From the NCBI GenBank assembly GCA_034509735.1, contig JACGWO010000011.1:24536979-24600978 (forward strand): 64,000 bases of DNA, written 5' to 3'. The position numbers and the translations under genes are program-made. This DNA is from Sesamum alatum. Its lineage: Eukaryota > Streptophyta > Magnoliopsida > Lamiales > Pedaliaceae. The notes below the pieces were generated by a model that worked only from the letters and a program-made list of their open reading frames with translations, did no database searches and was not told where the DNA came from. Of the stretch, positions 23,197 to 35,391 are shown piece after piece; the stretch's first letter is position 1; each line of letters opens with the position of its first letter.

Positions 23197-24247
23197 CTAA
23201 TGAGCCAAATGTTACAACCTTAAAATTAAACTTCAATATGATAAAAAAGTGCACTATTTTTCAACAAAAGTACGATTATTGATAAATATATCAATAACTC
23301 AAATCATAGTACAAAAGAATGTTGAGTCACTCAAATCTATAGACATGGGTACTTATGAATTACCCACTAACACAGCACTTATCAAATGCAATTGTGTGTG
23401 TTAGCAATTGAAATAGTATAGTAGTGGTAGATAAGCAAGCAATATGTGGGAGAAAGGACAAGTATGAATAAGCCGGGGAAAAGTAGTTGGTGGAGGATAA
23501 CATGATTATTTGGTGGCTGCTATTCATAGTTGATAGTACAATTTTTGGTGTTTATCTTAGTTCTAGTACTGTTCTTGGCAGTTCAGTTCATCCATGAATG
23601 TGACTATAGCTAACTCTCACCGATTACTACAAGACCAGATGCACCAGATAAGACTCTCTCTAGCTACCGCATAAATACATTGATCATCACCAGAGTAGTG
23701 AAAATTTTACGGTCTTCATTCAATCAAATACCATCTGCAATTTTTCAAATAACGAGAAAGAAATAATTGTAATTTACTTTATAAAAGATTTTTTTCTTTT
23801 TTTTTTTTGGTACCAACTCTTAAATATCTAAGTTTACCTTTTAATTCAATTAATCCCTTAGAAATAAAATTGGTCAAAGTAGTAATTTCAATATTTTTTA
23901 ATAATTTTATAATTATATTTTCTTTCTCTCGTCCCAATATCTCACGTTTTTTCACATCACTCTACATTTTTTTTTTCTTACGGACTTCTTTCTTTCTCAT
24001 CCCCACACCATTTTTTTTTTTTCACAAATTCCTTTCTTTTATCTCACACCACATTTGTTATATGCTCGTGAAAACCGTGTATGACGATTACTATTACTGA
24101 TAAATTAGGAGGCAATGATGAGAATTCTATCCTTATGATGTAAGTTACAAAGGAACTTGTTTTTCTTAATTTTGCGTGGTAATTGTTGGTTTATATGTGC
24201 TAAATGATGGAAAGAGAAACTTGTTTCAATAGCATAAATATGTATTA
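23197..24247. other. AT-rich gene-free stretch
   Basis: No gene. Open frames are T-rich low-complexity sequence (for example around 23807-24100) without protein-like features. Confidence 0.5.
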
Positions 24248-24463
24248 GGAATAATTATATTTCCACCTTCTAACCTTGATTTATTTACACAAATTACTCA
24301 TTTTTTTCTGAAAAATTACATATACACCCCTAAAAAACGTCAAACATCATTATACAAAATATTCCTATTTTTTCACTGCCAGTGATGATTTCTATAATTA
24401 TGCAAAAAAATAAGTGATTTACTTAAATAAACTATAAATTGGAAGGTGTAAATGTAATTATCC
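24248..24463. mobile_element. Small hairpin MITE (family F), copy 1
   Basis: About 216 bp. It begins GGAATAATTATATTT and ends AAATGTAATTATCC. The interior (AAAAATTACATATACACCCC, a CGTCAA block, TTTATGTAATTA-like right arm, AAGGTGTAAATGTAATTA) is shared with the copy at 54116-54333. No target-site duplication is evident for this copy. Confidence 0.55.
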
Positions 24464-24469
24464 ATTTAA

Positions 24470-25280
24470 ACTAAGTTAACATTAGGTGCTACTAGTTAAT
24501 AATAGATTTTTAATTGTCTGTGACATATGGAATTTCTTTTTGTTCGGATTTAATTATGAAATATGCTTCCGGGAATTCAGGCATGATTTATTGTTGAATT
24601 GAATCCTATCTCAAAAAATCATGAACCCAATCAAGAAAAACCCCTAAATGGCATCAATCCTCCAATGCAAGAAACCTCTCTTTACAGTATTGTTCGTTTC
24701 TTTCAATTTAACAATTCTTCCATTAACTTGATAAAATATTGCTAATTTATAAATTAGTAAAACTTCAACTCCAACTACATGCTATAATTATTTATATCAT
24801 TCGATCATTATGATTTTTTGTCAATTCACTTTAAGATCAGCTAAATTGATTGGTAGCATATGCATGATTTTGGAACAGCAGAAGCACAACAATCGAGCCC
24901 ATCAGCGAAAGCACTGAAAAGAAATTAATTTTAGCATTTACATTGAACGTTAAATCGATATATCAAATTCAATTTTGTGATAAAACGTTAAAAATCAGTT
25001 TGAGTTCATTGTTAATACTCTATTAATTTGATTAAGAAATGGAAATATGAAAGATTTATAATGAGTAGGGAGATTAAAAGTTGAGAATCATTAAAGTGAA
25101 AAGCATTTATGCCAACAATTTTTAGTCATTTGTATTATGATTGAAATTCTCAGCGGAAAAGGAAATAGCTTCTTTGCTGGAAATAACGGCTAACCGATTT
25201 TTCAAACGGCGTCAATTGCTTCCTTCATGTGATCTCAGTCGTCAATTCTACTCTCCCGGAAAACAAATCTGCGCCGTCTA
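24470..25280. other. AT-rich gene-free stretch; 3' flank of the C2 gene
   Basis: No gene recognised. The last part presumably contains the 3'UTR of the minus-strand C2-domain gene. Confidence 0.5.
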
Positions 25281-26060
25281 TCAGTCACCCTCTTCAAAAG
25301 GATCCGCCCAGAACTCGAGGTTCTGATCTGACGGACAGAAAGGAATCTTCCTCTGCATCAACAATCCGCAAAGCGACCCCCCACCGTCAGATTTGGCGCC
25401 TTTCGTCTTTCCCGCCATTTCTCGAACAGAGTTCCACTCTTTCAACGCCGTTGAAGCCGCGGATGAGGACGACGCCGTTGAGTCTACGCTATCACAAGAC
25501 TCTCCGCCGGAAGACTGCTGGCTCCTTCTCGATCCTCCTCGGCTCAGTCTCCGCAGCCGACGCGACTCGCTCTCCTTCTTCTCCATCAGCTCTCGGAAAC
25601 TCACCGCCGAGACTTTCTCCAGTATCGCGTAATCGGAAGAATGGTACACCGCGGCAGCAATGTTGAGAACGCCTTGGAATCTGCCGGACGGACGCCGGAT
25701 CTGCACGGCGGTGAACATTGGCGTACCGATTGAACTGCTCCCCAGAGGCGTCGCCCTCTTAAGACACGTGTTCAGCAGAAAACGTACAGTGCCAATTAGA
25801 ATATCCTTGATACGTCCGACAGCGAAGATCTCAACGGCGACGGCGGAGGTCTCCCTGGAAATGAACTCATTGGATACTCGGAACAGAAATTTGTCGTTCC
25901 AGGTGGGGTTTTCTCCGCCCACTGAGTCGATACAGGTTCGTAGCTTTGCCGCTGGATCAATCCAAGTGACGGCATAGGTCTGCAACCGGCGGGAATTAGC
26001 TGACGGCGTCTTCAAACCCTGGGCGGAGATCAAGTCAATCTCCAAAATCTGCGTCTCCAT
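25281..26060 (-). CDS. Single-exon C2-domain (SRC2/BAP-like) protein
   Basis: An intronless frame of 259 residues with an N-terminal C2 domain (about residues 5-130). It shows the plant small-C2 signature LEIDLISAQGLK, a YAVTWIDP strand, and the NPTWNDKFLFRV motif typical of C2 domains that bind membranes. Then come a linker (ILEKVSAVSFRELMEKKE), a basic Ser/Arg-rich stretch and a Ser-rich tail. Such proteins are usually peripheral membrane proteins that bind phospholipid, sometimes with Ca2+; only some acidic loop residues are visible, so Ca2+ dependence is uncertain. The likely Arabidopsis counterpart by position is At4g01200, next to the GT4 and MGP4 genes also found here. The start at 26060 is the only in-frame ATG giving a full C2 domain. 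GC content is clearly above that of the flanks. The reading frame is intact. Confidence 0.88.
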   Translation of the reverse strand: METQILEIDLISAQGLKTPSANSRRLQTYAVTWIDPAAKLRTCIDSVGGENPTWNDKFLFRVSNEFISRETSAVAVEIFAVGRIKDILIGTVRFLLNTCLKRATPLGSSSIGTPMFTAVQIRRPSGRFQGVLNIAAAVYHSSDYAILEKVSAVSFRELMEKKESESRRLRRLSRGGSRRSQQSSGGESCDSVDSTASSSSAASTALKEWNSVREMAGKTKGAKSDGGGSLCGLLMQRKIPFCPSDQNLEFWADPFEEGD

Positions 26061-26251
26061 ATGTGCGTTTCTGAAACTTATTACTCTCTCTATCCATACA
26101 TACTGTATCTCACCTGCGCAAACATCTTACTTCAAGAAACTTTGAACAAGAAACGAGAGAGAGCGCGAGAGAGAGAGAGGGGGAGAGAGACAGAGTCGTA
26201 GCGACTGACGGGAGATTCTCTCTGTCGAACTCCGGACTCTGGTTAAAAAGA

Positions 26252-26259
26252 CTAATATA
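26252..26259 (-). promoter_or_regulatory. Possible TATA box of the C2 gene
   Basis: TATATTAG on the minus strand, about 190 bp upstream of the start codon. A GA/CT microsatellite (about 26154-26192) between it and the ATG would fall in the 5'UTR. The promoter sits in the short gap (about 520 bp) behind the end of BAG6. Confidence 0.4.
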
Positions 26260-26578
26260 GCCCTGGAATCAGTTTTGGGCTTTCTAATATACGTGCCACA
26301 CTGAGTATAAAATATTTTTGTGTTATCTTGACGTGTGTATATTGAATAAATATTGAATGAATTAGAAGATGAAATGAAATTTGCTGCGGATTGAATTACA
26401 ACCCAGATTTACTTAATGAATAATGAAAAGCAAAAAGGCAAGAAGTGTGTAATATATGTTGATTCAAGGCTGATGATGATCAAAGAACAAAGCCTTTTAT
26501 TAGGTTGAAAGATACACAATACATAACACTCTTCTCAGCCGAATACAACTTTAGCAACATACAAATGAACTCAGCTTC

Positions 26579-29500
26579 TTACATTGCCACCCCAAGAGTT
26601 CTCTGTTTGGCAGAGCCATCAGACGACATCGATGATCTTGGCGCTTTACATTGTTTCAGCTTCAGTTTCTTCTTCCTGGATAGTCTCCTCTCCAAATCTT
26701 TAACTCGTCCCGACAGACTCGATATTGCAGTCAGCTGTTCTTCACCTGATTTTATCAATTTCTGCATCATGTCTCTCAACCTTTCATTCTCCTCAATCAG
26801 TTTCTTGTTGCTCTCTGTTAGCTCATCCTTTGCCGGTGAGACCTGCCCCGAACCAGGATCAACCTGAGAAATGGACATGTTTTTAGCTCCATCTAAGGTG
26901 ACGTCCATCCCATCATGAGTAGTATTTTGCTCCTCATCGTCAATCGCGTCTTGAAGATCTTTTGGTGGCAAAGATTGCTCCGTGATATCTTCTAGACCTT
27001 GTTTGGTTGAGGCTTCCATTGCTGTTGTGTCCAACGACGTTTCATTCTCTTCTTGACAAGCTTCTGTCATTTCACCTTCATGATCATTGATGCCTGCATT
27101 GGCACTTTCTGTTTGTTGAGTGGGGCACTCAACAGAATCAGCTTTACTCACTTCGGATTTGTCTTCAGTCACCTCCTTGACTTCAGTTATGTTTGCTGCC
27201 TCATAAGTGTTCACAGACTCATTGATGAGGCTTATATCTTGCTCTGAGTTACCTTCTTCAGGCTCTTCCGATGAGGTTTTAGTATCACTCCCAAAGTCGT
27301 CGTGTAAAGTGTTGCAAGTTGCAGCCTCTCCTTTGCAAGATTCTGCTATTAGAACCCCCTCATTATCAGAGGCTTCCGAAGACTCACACGTAGCAGCATT
27401 GACATTCTCTTGTGGAATAACTGCACCTCCATCAGCCTCGCATAGGGCATCTCCAACTTTCTGGCCCATTTCCTCCTCTGTTCCAGACTTATTATCCAAC
27501 TTGCAGTTGTTCAATGGTTCAGTGGTTGAACTAGTTTCTTTGGCGTCTGATTGGATATTAACTTCACTCGGGGGAAGATTCGATGCCTTGTGAAATTCGA
27601 CGTGCTCTATATTTTCTTTACATACAGTGTCTTCATGTGATCCTGAAGCAATGTGCTCTTTATGTTCTTCGCCAGCAGTGTCTTCATGTGATTCTGAAGC
27701 AATGTGCCCTTTATTTTCTTCACCAGCGGTGCCTTCATGTGATTCTGGAGCAATATGTTCTTTAACAAGTCCTTCCTCTGGCTGCTTCAGATCATCATCC
27801 TTGCTTGTTTCCACATCAATCTCTCTGTGATTCTTGCTTGCGCCAAATACTCCTAGCGGAAGCTCAGTCGATTCACTTTCAAGCTTGTCATCATGAGCTG
27901 GGACAATATCAGTGCCTGAGGACTCATTCTGCAGAAGTGGCATTTCAGAGCTTTGCCCAAGCTCATCAGCCTCCTGAATTGAGGAGACACCATCTTGATG
28001 CACTTCATTGCTCTTCTTGTCTTCACCCTCAATTGTTAGCTCTGACACTGACTCTGCAGCTTCCTTCTCTTTTGCACACTGCTCTTCTCCATTTTGATGC
28101 ACTTCATTGTTCTTCTCATCTTCACCCTCCATTGTTAGATCTGACACTGACTCTGCAGCTTCCTTCTCTTTTGCACACTGCTCTTCTCCATTTTGATGCA
28201 CTTCGTTGTTCTTCTCATCTTCACCCTCGATTGTTAGCTCCAACACTGACTCTGCAGCTTCCTTCTCTTTTTCACACTGCTCTTCTCCAGTTGGAGTTGT
28301 CTCGAAAAGTTGCAAGTTCTCATAGTTTGATCCTCTATCTAGCTGGCTCTGTTGTGCCTCCAATAAATCAGATGGGTGAGCAGTTGGAGTTGCCTCAAAA
28401 CTTTGCAAGTTCTCAAAGTTAGATCCTCTATCAAGCTGGCTCTTTTGTGCCTCCAATAAATGAGTTGGGTTCTCATTTGCATTCTGGGATGATATAACCT
28501 TGTCAGTCTTGTTCAAAGCATCTCCTTCGCGTTGTGTGACCGACTCCTGTCCAGATGTATTTTCAGATTCATTCGTTAAGGAGTCGAGTTTCTCCTGAAG
28601 ACTCACAAGCTCTCTCACCACAGATTTTCTGACTTCTCTGATGCTCGGATGCAGCCCCTGGAAAACGAAGAAGAAATAAAAATCATCACCAAATACCACA
28701 AATGTAATTAAGAAGCCCAAATATAGTTTACGCAGGTATAGAAGTTAAATGCATATAGTTCAAGAATCAGAGTTTTTTTAAACCAAAGTACTTCAACACG
28801 TTGAACTTAACATCCTTTGAACAGCTCTTTCACATACCTGAACTGTGTCCAGTTTTAACAGAAGGCCCATTATAGTTTCTGCAATAATGTTCCTTTGCTT
28901 GCTATTGCCTTGGCTATCAGGTGATGACTCCATTGCTTGAATAAGATGCTTTACCTCAGCTATCTGCTCTCGCACTTTGGCTATCTGTTTCAACTTCTTT
29001 ATGGGTTCCCACCTGCGGATATCAAAGCCCCTGTAAGCTGATTGAATAATGACAGCTGCTTCCTCCTCCGACAGTTTTGTTTTACTAGATTCCTTTACTG
29101 CATCTGCTCCCACTTCTTCAGCTCTGGACGTTCCTTCATTCTTCCCTCTGGCAGATTCAGCATCTTCTGTGTGACCTTTGGTGACTGCTGCTTCAGTTTC
29201 AGCTTGTTTCTGAGAAATATTCTCCTCTTCGGGTTTTTCCTCTCTTTTGTTGATCGAAGTTTCTTCAGACTTAAGAGGAACAACGATACGTGGTTCCACA
29301 TTTGCATCCGCGCTTTTTCTTTGCGAGGTTTTCCCATCAACTTCAATGGTTTTTTTGCCCTTGTCTTCCTTAAACTCATCCTGATGAATGTTATCTGGCT
29401 CTTTACTTTCTGATGGATTATGGGCCTTGCTTGATTTATTGGAAGACTTATCTGGATTCAGTTTATCACCGGGAGGACTTGGAGAACGTGAGCTTCCACT

Positions 29501-30652
29501 TGCACTTTTCCTCCTGGGCAAGGGGTCAACTCGCAAACAGACAGGAGGTAGCTTCGGTGATTTTGGTGGTGAAGCAGATTTTCTCTTTGCACCATCTTTA
29601 GGATCCTTCTTTTCTCCATTATCAAGTTTCACTACTCCATTATCAGCGACGGAGCCTTTCACAGAGGGATCTCTTTCTTTATCCTTGCTACTGGTAATGC
29701 CCTTGTCCTCCTGTTGCTTCACTTCCCTCACTGGAATGTCTTTTGCACGAGGGGAAGATTGGCCGCCAATTTTATCTCCATTGATAATAGAGTTAAGCTC
29801 ACCACCACCAGAAGCCTGCTGTGATCCCAAGCTCTGTTTCATATTGGCGCCGTTCACATTGTTTCCTTCCTCATCCTGTTGCCCGGCCTTATATGGTATC
29901 CAGAGCAATGGAAATGGAAAACTTCGCTTACCATCATCTTGCAGAGTATGGTTTCTTTCTCGATCTCCCCTTGGCTTTGACGAAACCAAATTCTTCAAAT
30001 CAAGAGGATACCATCCATTCCAGAAACCCGGCTGCTGCTCAACAGTTTTCCCATGGTTACCATGGGGCTGCACGTCAAGAGAACCATCTTTCACACCCTC
30101 TGAGTTATTAACCTTTCCATGCTCCTCATCATTCCTGTAATCAGGTGGAAGCCACACAATAGGGTAAGGTCTATTTTTTAACTGACATGGAACCCGAGAG
30201 TCATTCTTCCCTCTTTCCCTATCAGTTTCTTCCTCTTCAATCCTTACATTTTTCTGTCCTTTCTGGTGGGATAGATGATTGGGACACCCGCAACAATGAT
30301 GATCCCCGGGCACAGTTTTTTCATATTCATACCGTGGCTGCTCCATTGCATAACTCGGTGGAGGAACATATTGAACTGGAAAAGGAGGATAAGTCCCAGG
30401 ACAATGAACAGGTGGCACATAAGAATAAGGAGATCCCCAAGCATAATGGTTTGGGAAATAAGTATGGTTACAGCAGCCATGGCATGCTACTGGAGGCACA
30501 TAGCCGTAGTTGCCGCCCCACGGCCAAAACTGGTGATTCACCGGAGGAGGTCGAACAGGATTCACATACATTGGAATTGGGACAGCTTCAGTTCCTGGAT
30601 AATAATGAGGCCCATAATTTACTTGATCCTTCTGGTAGGGATATGACTGCAT
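26579..30652 (-). CDS. BAG6: BAG family chaperone regulator 6
   Basis: Two coding exons, 30652-28838 and 28657-26579, joined in phase 0 by a short GT-AG intron; 1297 residues versus ~1043 in Arabidopsis BAG6. Order: Tyr/Pro/Cys-rich N-terminus, WLPP-type motifs, a Lys/Glu-rich low-complexity region, a calmodulin-binding IQ motif (about residues 533-550, AAVIIQSAYRGFDIRRWE), and a BAG domain (about 555-640) interrupted by the intron and continuing VQ/GLHPSIREVRK. A long acidic tail follows with internal repeats, ending in a coiled coil (LIEENERLRDMMQKLI) and a basic RKKKLKLK patch. BAG domains bind the Hsp70/Hsc70 ATPase domain. Plant BAG6 is a stress-induced, calmodulin-binding cochaperone linked to heat tolerance and to autophagy in fungal resistance. 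Extra length comes from tail repeats. Both exons are open. Confidence 0.95.
27994..28290 (-). repeat. Three 99 bp (33-residue) in-frame repeats in BAG6
   Basis: Three consecutive near-identical units, each encoding an acidic 33-residue block (core KEKEAAESV..LT.EGED, ending NEVHQ). The frame is preserved. Two further in-frame repeat sets lie nearby: a ~31-residue LLEAQ.SQLDRGSN unit twice at about 28300-28470, and an ~18-residue HIA.(E/G)SHEDT unit three times at about 27600-27760. Together they lengthen the disordered tail of the protein. Confidence 0.85.
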
Positions 30653-31300
30653 GTTCTTATATACAGGATCGATCTCCAGTTATTGGATTAAAAGCCTCGG
30701 TTCAGAAACTATGTAGAGAAGAAGAAAGAAACAAAAGATCTCCTGCAAAAGTAGAGCATATAGCATAACAATTACCAAAATGCAACCGTAGAGAAATATA
30801 ATCGAGGAACTAACTGAGAAAATGAAGCAAGAAATCCTTAACCCATATCACTTATCAGAACATTCACAAATTAGCATGATACCATGACATTGCATCACAA
30901 ATTCAAAAATTTCTCCTATAATAACATTGGACAGTACTGAGATCAATTTTAACTCGGTCGAAATCACACAACTCTCATTGCATATTCACTTTCTGTTTAA
31001 CCATTTATGAGACAAAACAGCACCGAAGAGATCGCTACCGATCAATCGCAAAGAAGAAAGTCGACGGAAAACATGAAAAATCACTTACAATTAGCAGAAA
31101 GAAACGCAAGACCACGAAAAAGAAATCCTTCCGAACAATCCACAGATCCTGATGACTGAGTTACCGGCGCAGAAAATCGATCCACCAACCCGAGAAATTC
31201 CGCTACTCAATTCCGAAGAGCGCTTCCTTTTCGATCGTTGCTTCTTACTCCGTTCTGAGATTGTGAAATTCGGAAAAGCTCGAAGATTTAAATAGGATTG
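30653..31300 (-). promoter_or_regulatory. BAG6 5'UTR, leader intron and TATA-like box
   Basis: A good acceptor (CTACTTTTGCAG then GAG) near 30743 and donor (TTGTAAGTGA) near 31088 suggest a ~345 bp leader intron. A TATTTAAA box at 31294-31287 lies about 200 bp further up. No perfect heat-shock element (nGAAnnTTCn) was seen in the proximal 300 bp, although family members are heat-induced. Inferred from consensus motifs. Confidence 0.45.
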
Positions 31301-31795
31301 CGGACGGCGATCTAATCCACCGGTTTCCAGATGTTTCCCGCGATTTCAACGGTCGAATTGTCTGGAGAGTTTGATATTTTCCTTGCCACGTGTAATGGTG
31401 GGAAGCGGACAAGGGTGTTATACTGTGTTTGCGTGTCTAGATTAAGGCGAAGCTGGAGAAGAGTTAGGAGAAAGTGTAATGAGCTGGCAAGTTTCAATTG
31501 GGAAAAAGCGTAAATAATACGACGGGTGTACGTGAACTGGTTGTAGGGAGAAGCAAATTATTATCCAGATGTTTCTCCAGAATAACTTTTATTTATATTT
31601 GAAGAGTAAAGTGATTGTTCAACCAAATATATCTTTGCATATTGCTACCTTTAATTCTTCTTATTATTACTACTTAAAGACATTATTATTATTATTATTA
31701 CTATTTATTATAATTATTATAATAAAATTTATTTTAAATTTTAATTTGATTACAAAAATTAAATATCGAGAGTGGCATAGTCTCATTATAAAATA
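31301..31795. other. BAG6 upstream flank
   Basis: No gene. It contains an ATT microsatellite (about 31680-31700) and otherwise ordinary AT-rich sequence. Confidence 0.4.
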
Positions 31796-32282
31796 GGGTA
31801 AATTACATTTTTTATCTCATAAGCGGACCAGTTTTTAATTTTGGTCACATACTGTGGGGAGTTCACACATTACATCACATATGTTCAATTTTTTTTCAAT
31901 TTCAGGACCAAAAGGTTTTTCGTTAATTGCTAACGGACTCGCACGCCTCCGTTAAATTGCTCGGGGTAAATTACATTTTGGTCCCATAAGTGGACCATTT
32001 TCCAATTTTGGTCCCATACTGTAGGAACAAAATTATAACTGGGTCCACTTATGAGACCAAATTAGAAACGGTCCACTTATGGGACCAAAATATAATTTAC
32101 CTCGAGCAATTTAACTGAGACATGCGAGTTAGGTGATTCTGTCGTTAGCAATTAACGAAAAACCCCTTTTGGTCCTAAAATTGAAAAAAAAAAAATGAAC
32201 ATAATGTAATGTGTGATTCCTCACAATATGAGGCCAAAATTAAAAACGAATCCACTTATAGAACCAAAAATATAATTTACCC
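31796..32282. mobile_element. Hairpin element (family E)
   Basis: A 487 bp palindrome from GGGTAAATTACATTTT to AATATAATTTACCC. Each arm contains the module GGTCCCATAAGTGGACC (or its inverse) twice, plus GTTAATTGCTAACGG on the left and its inverse CCGTTAGCAATTAAC-like on the right. Flanking 9-mers (TATAAAATA versus ATGTATCTG) do not match, so either the duplication is lost or one end is mis-set. It has the same end motif as the other hairpin families. Confidence 0.6.
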
Positions 32283-32713
32283 ATGTATCTGAACTTATGG
32301 AGTGATTTTAACTCCTATAATAGATTCATAAAATCATTAACAAGGGAGATAGCTCTTTTGGTGTTGTGTGTGTGTGTGTGTGTTTTTTTTTTGGGTATGT
32401 TATTTTATATTTTTAAATTTAATTTAACTTTCTTTATTTATTTAACTAACTTCCCACTCTCTTAAAATCATTTGGTAATTTTTTTTTCATGCATATTTTT
32501 TTCTCTTTTTAATGTTATATCATTATCTTTTCAATTGTCACTTTCTTAGAAATCTAATATTAATTTATTATTTTATACAGTTATTATTAAGTAATAAATA
32601 ATTTATTTTAAATAATATTAAAGAATTACGGACACATGTAGAATGTGGTTACTAGTAAACAATAATATGCCCAAAGTATCTAAACAACATATTTCTTTTT
32701 ATACTTTAATTTG

Positions 32714-33139
32714 GGGGTGAATTCCAATTACCTCTATTGAGATTTGGCATAATTATGGATACCCTGTTTCAAAAATTACAAAGACCCCCTTGAGGTTTGT
32801 AATTTTTAACCAAGGGCCTGAAATGCTTCATTTTGCCCTTGATTTTTTTTAAAAAAAATTGTAGAAAAATTGGCCGAGGCTAATTACATTATTGCTCCTC
32901 TATGTAAAAAACGTAAAAAACCTCTCCTTGCACATTTTTGTCCAAAAAAATTTAGAAAATTTTAAAAAATAATTCAATTTGCATAAAGGCATTTTGGCCA
33001 GTTCACTCATAAAAATAAATGGAAATTAGTTATTCGTTAGATTGTTATAAACCCCAGAGGATATTTATAATTTTTGAAGTAGCGAGAGGAGTTATCCGTA
33101 TTTATACCAAACTTCTGAAAAAGTTATTGTAATTCACCC
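32714..33139. mobile_element. Hairpin MITE family B, copy 2
   Basis: 426 bp. Ends GGGGTGAATTCCAATTACC and GTTATTGTAATTCACCC are inverted. The interior shares CCTTGAGGTTTGTAATTTTTA, CATTATTGCTCCTCTATG and GGCATTTTGGCCAGTTCAC with other family B copies. Flanks TTTAATTTG (32705-32713) and TTTAATTTA (33140-33148) match at 8 of 9. Confidence 0.75.
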
Positions 33140-33539
33140 TTTAATTTACATATTATCAGGTCTGTTCAAATCAGGATTAAGTTTGTGCATATGAGAATCT
33201 AATCAAATATTCAAGAAGAAATTTAATTAACTCAGTATGAAAGTAGCTTCTTTATTCTCTCTCTATGAATAGATTATATTCATAAATTTCAATTATTAAC
33301 AAGCAAATATTAATTATATTATAAACGTAAAGTATATTAATGAATGACCATTAATAATATTTATACGTTTTAATTTATTAAATGTAAAGTATTAATAAAG
33401 TCATTAATACCGTTCTTAATAGTTTATCATAAATAGTTAGGACTTAGGCGTATGATTTGTATATACGATATGAACAATATAGTGAAATAGAGAGACGGTG
33501 AAAGTTTATCGTATTCTTTATTCACTATTTCTATTTGAT

Positions 33540-34966
33540 CATTTTATAACACGTTATCAGCACGAGTAGCTTCTACTCTTTTACAAAGTAGGCTTTTATT
33601 ATATTTTTTGTGTTTATTATTCAAAAATACCATGTCGAATAATTTGACAAAACTTGAATTTGTTGCTTTGGACATTACTGGTAATAATTATTTATCATGG
33701 ATCCTAGATGCCGAGATTCACCTGGAAGCTGTGAATCTTGGTGACACGATTAAACAAAGAAATCAGGCATCCCATCAGGATCGCGCAAAAGTAATGATTT
33801 TCCTACGACACCACATTTATGACGAATTAAAATCTAAATATTTAACTGTAAAGGATCTTCTTGTCCTTTGGAATAATTTAAGTAGGTGCGCACCAAAAGT
33901 CCGTAATTCTCCCTAGAGCTCGTTATGAATGGATGCACCTGAGGCTGTAAGATTTCAAATCCATGGCTGATTATAATTCTACACTATTCAAAATCACCTC
34001 ACGGCTAAAATTGTGTGGTGAAACAGTCACGGATGTTGATATGCTAGAGAAAACATTCTCTACATTCAATGCCTCTAATATAGTTCTGCAACAACAATAT
34101 CGAAAAAGAAGATTCACAAAATATTCTGAATTGATCTCATGTCTTTTGGTGGCAGAACAAAATAACGAGCTCCTGGTGAAAAACCACCAAGCACACCCCA
34201 CCATATCCAAGCCACTCCCAGAAGCGAATGGCATAAAAATCAATAATGATGGAAACAATGGTGGTGCCAGACGTGGTAAAAGTAAATTTCAGTGGAAAAG
34301 AAAAAATCAGAATGTTTCCAAAGGATAGTCCATACCACCAGAAGTGAAAATCAAATGGGCTAACACAGAATAAAGAGAAGGATCCACAATATAAGTCTTA
34401 TAAGCAATATGAAGGCAAATGCTTCAGATGTGGTGTACAAGATCACTGGTCGCGTATATGTCGTACACTCAGGCATTTGGTAGATTTATATCAGACGTCT
34501 ATCAAACAAAAGGGAAATGAAATAGACAAATCTTCTCCAAACCGATGATCCTGAAGATCATGATATTTACACTAATTTGGAGTATTTGACTAAGCCTAAG
34601 AGCCGGCCTCTCAACTGTCTCACTGCTGCAGATTTCTTTGAGGATCCAAATAAAATCAGTGCATAATGTAAAAGTATTATTAAATAAATAAATAAACGGA
34701 TGAATAAATGTTTAGTTTTATATGTTTGATAATCTTGTATTGATATGGATTTTAATAAAAATCTATTTAATGTTAGAACATGGATTTTACTAATGGTTTT
34801 ACCACATCAATAAAACTGGTGGAGACTTATGCTTGGAAGATAGTGCAACGACGCATACTATCTGAAAGGATAAGAAATATTTTGATAGTTCAACATTTAT
34901 GAAAACAAATGTTACCACCATATCAGGTCCAACAGATCTGATCAAAGGTTCCGGAAGAGCCAATAT
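33540..34966 (+). pseudogene. Decayed Copia-type gag/protease fragment
   Basis: After AT-rich sequence that may be an LTR ending ...ATAACA (about 33551), a CGTTATCAGCACGAG segment resembles a Copia primer-binding region. A gag-like frame starts at 33632 (MSNNLTKLEFVALDITGNNY, typical Copia gag N-terminus). The frame shifts near 33890-33905, hits a TAA at 33948-33950, reopens to 34328 and is broken again. A zinc knuckle CFRCGVQDHWSRIC (CX2CX4HX4C) is readable at 34420-34461. Near 34810-34966 a protease-like stretch (LEDSATTHTI, then a Lys-rich run) remains, partly frameshifted. No integrase, reverse transcriptase or RNase H follows. Non-functional. Confidence 0.75.
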
Positions 34967-35357
34967 TGTGACACCCTCCCTGTAATTACATTCCATCTTA
35001 TATGAAATCTCATTTAATCTAATAAGATAAATCATATTTTACTCGATATATTATGTCGATATTACAGAATGACACGCGTCATCGAAATATTGTATACCCC
35101 TCAACCCTAGCATTTACAAACATAAGGAAAGGAGAAGGATACAGTTTCTAGTTATTACAAAACTTAAAATACAAATCCACTAAATGTCTAATGCAATTAT
35201 GCAACTAGGGCTCCCAACTCAAGATATCACTGTTGATCCACCTAATAATACTGATAATCGCCTTATGATTTACCCTCCGGCTAGTCACTGTGACTTATAT
35301 CCTGAATATGTAGGGCAAGGAATGAGTTGCCTATTCAATAAGTATAGCTAATTAGCC

Positions 35358-35391
<34 letters not shown>

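Noticed and set aside
23807..24100. 97-codon Phe/Ser/Ile-rich frame
   Set aside because: T-rich low-complexity DNA; no protein-like pattern.
27805..28422. Plus-strand open frame (about 205 codons) opposite BAG6 exon 2
   Set aside because: Mirrors the in-frame repeats of BAG6; shadow.
29388..30140. Long plus-strand open frame (about 250 codons) opposite BAG6 exon 1
   Set aside because: Shadow frame of a strongly supported minus-strand gene; composition follows the reverse complement of its codons and no domain is visible.
30187..30768. Plus-strand open frame (about 193 codons) over the BAG6 start
   Set aside because: Opposite the conserved Tyr/Pro-rich N-terminus of BAG6; no independent support.
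31796..32282. 9-bp TSD for the family E hairpin
   Set aside because: Flanking 9-mers do not match; the element is kept on the strength of its palindrome only.
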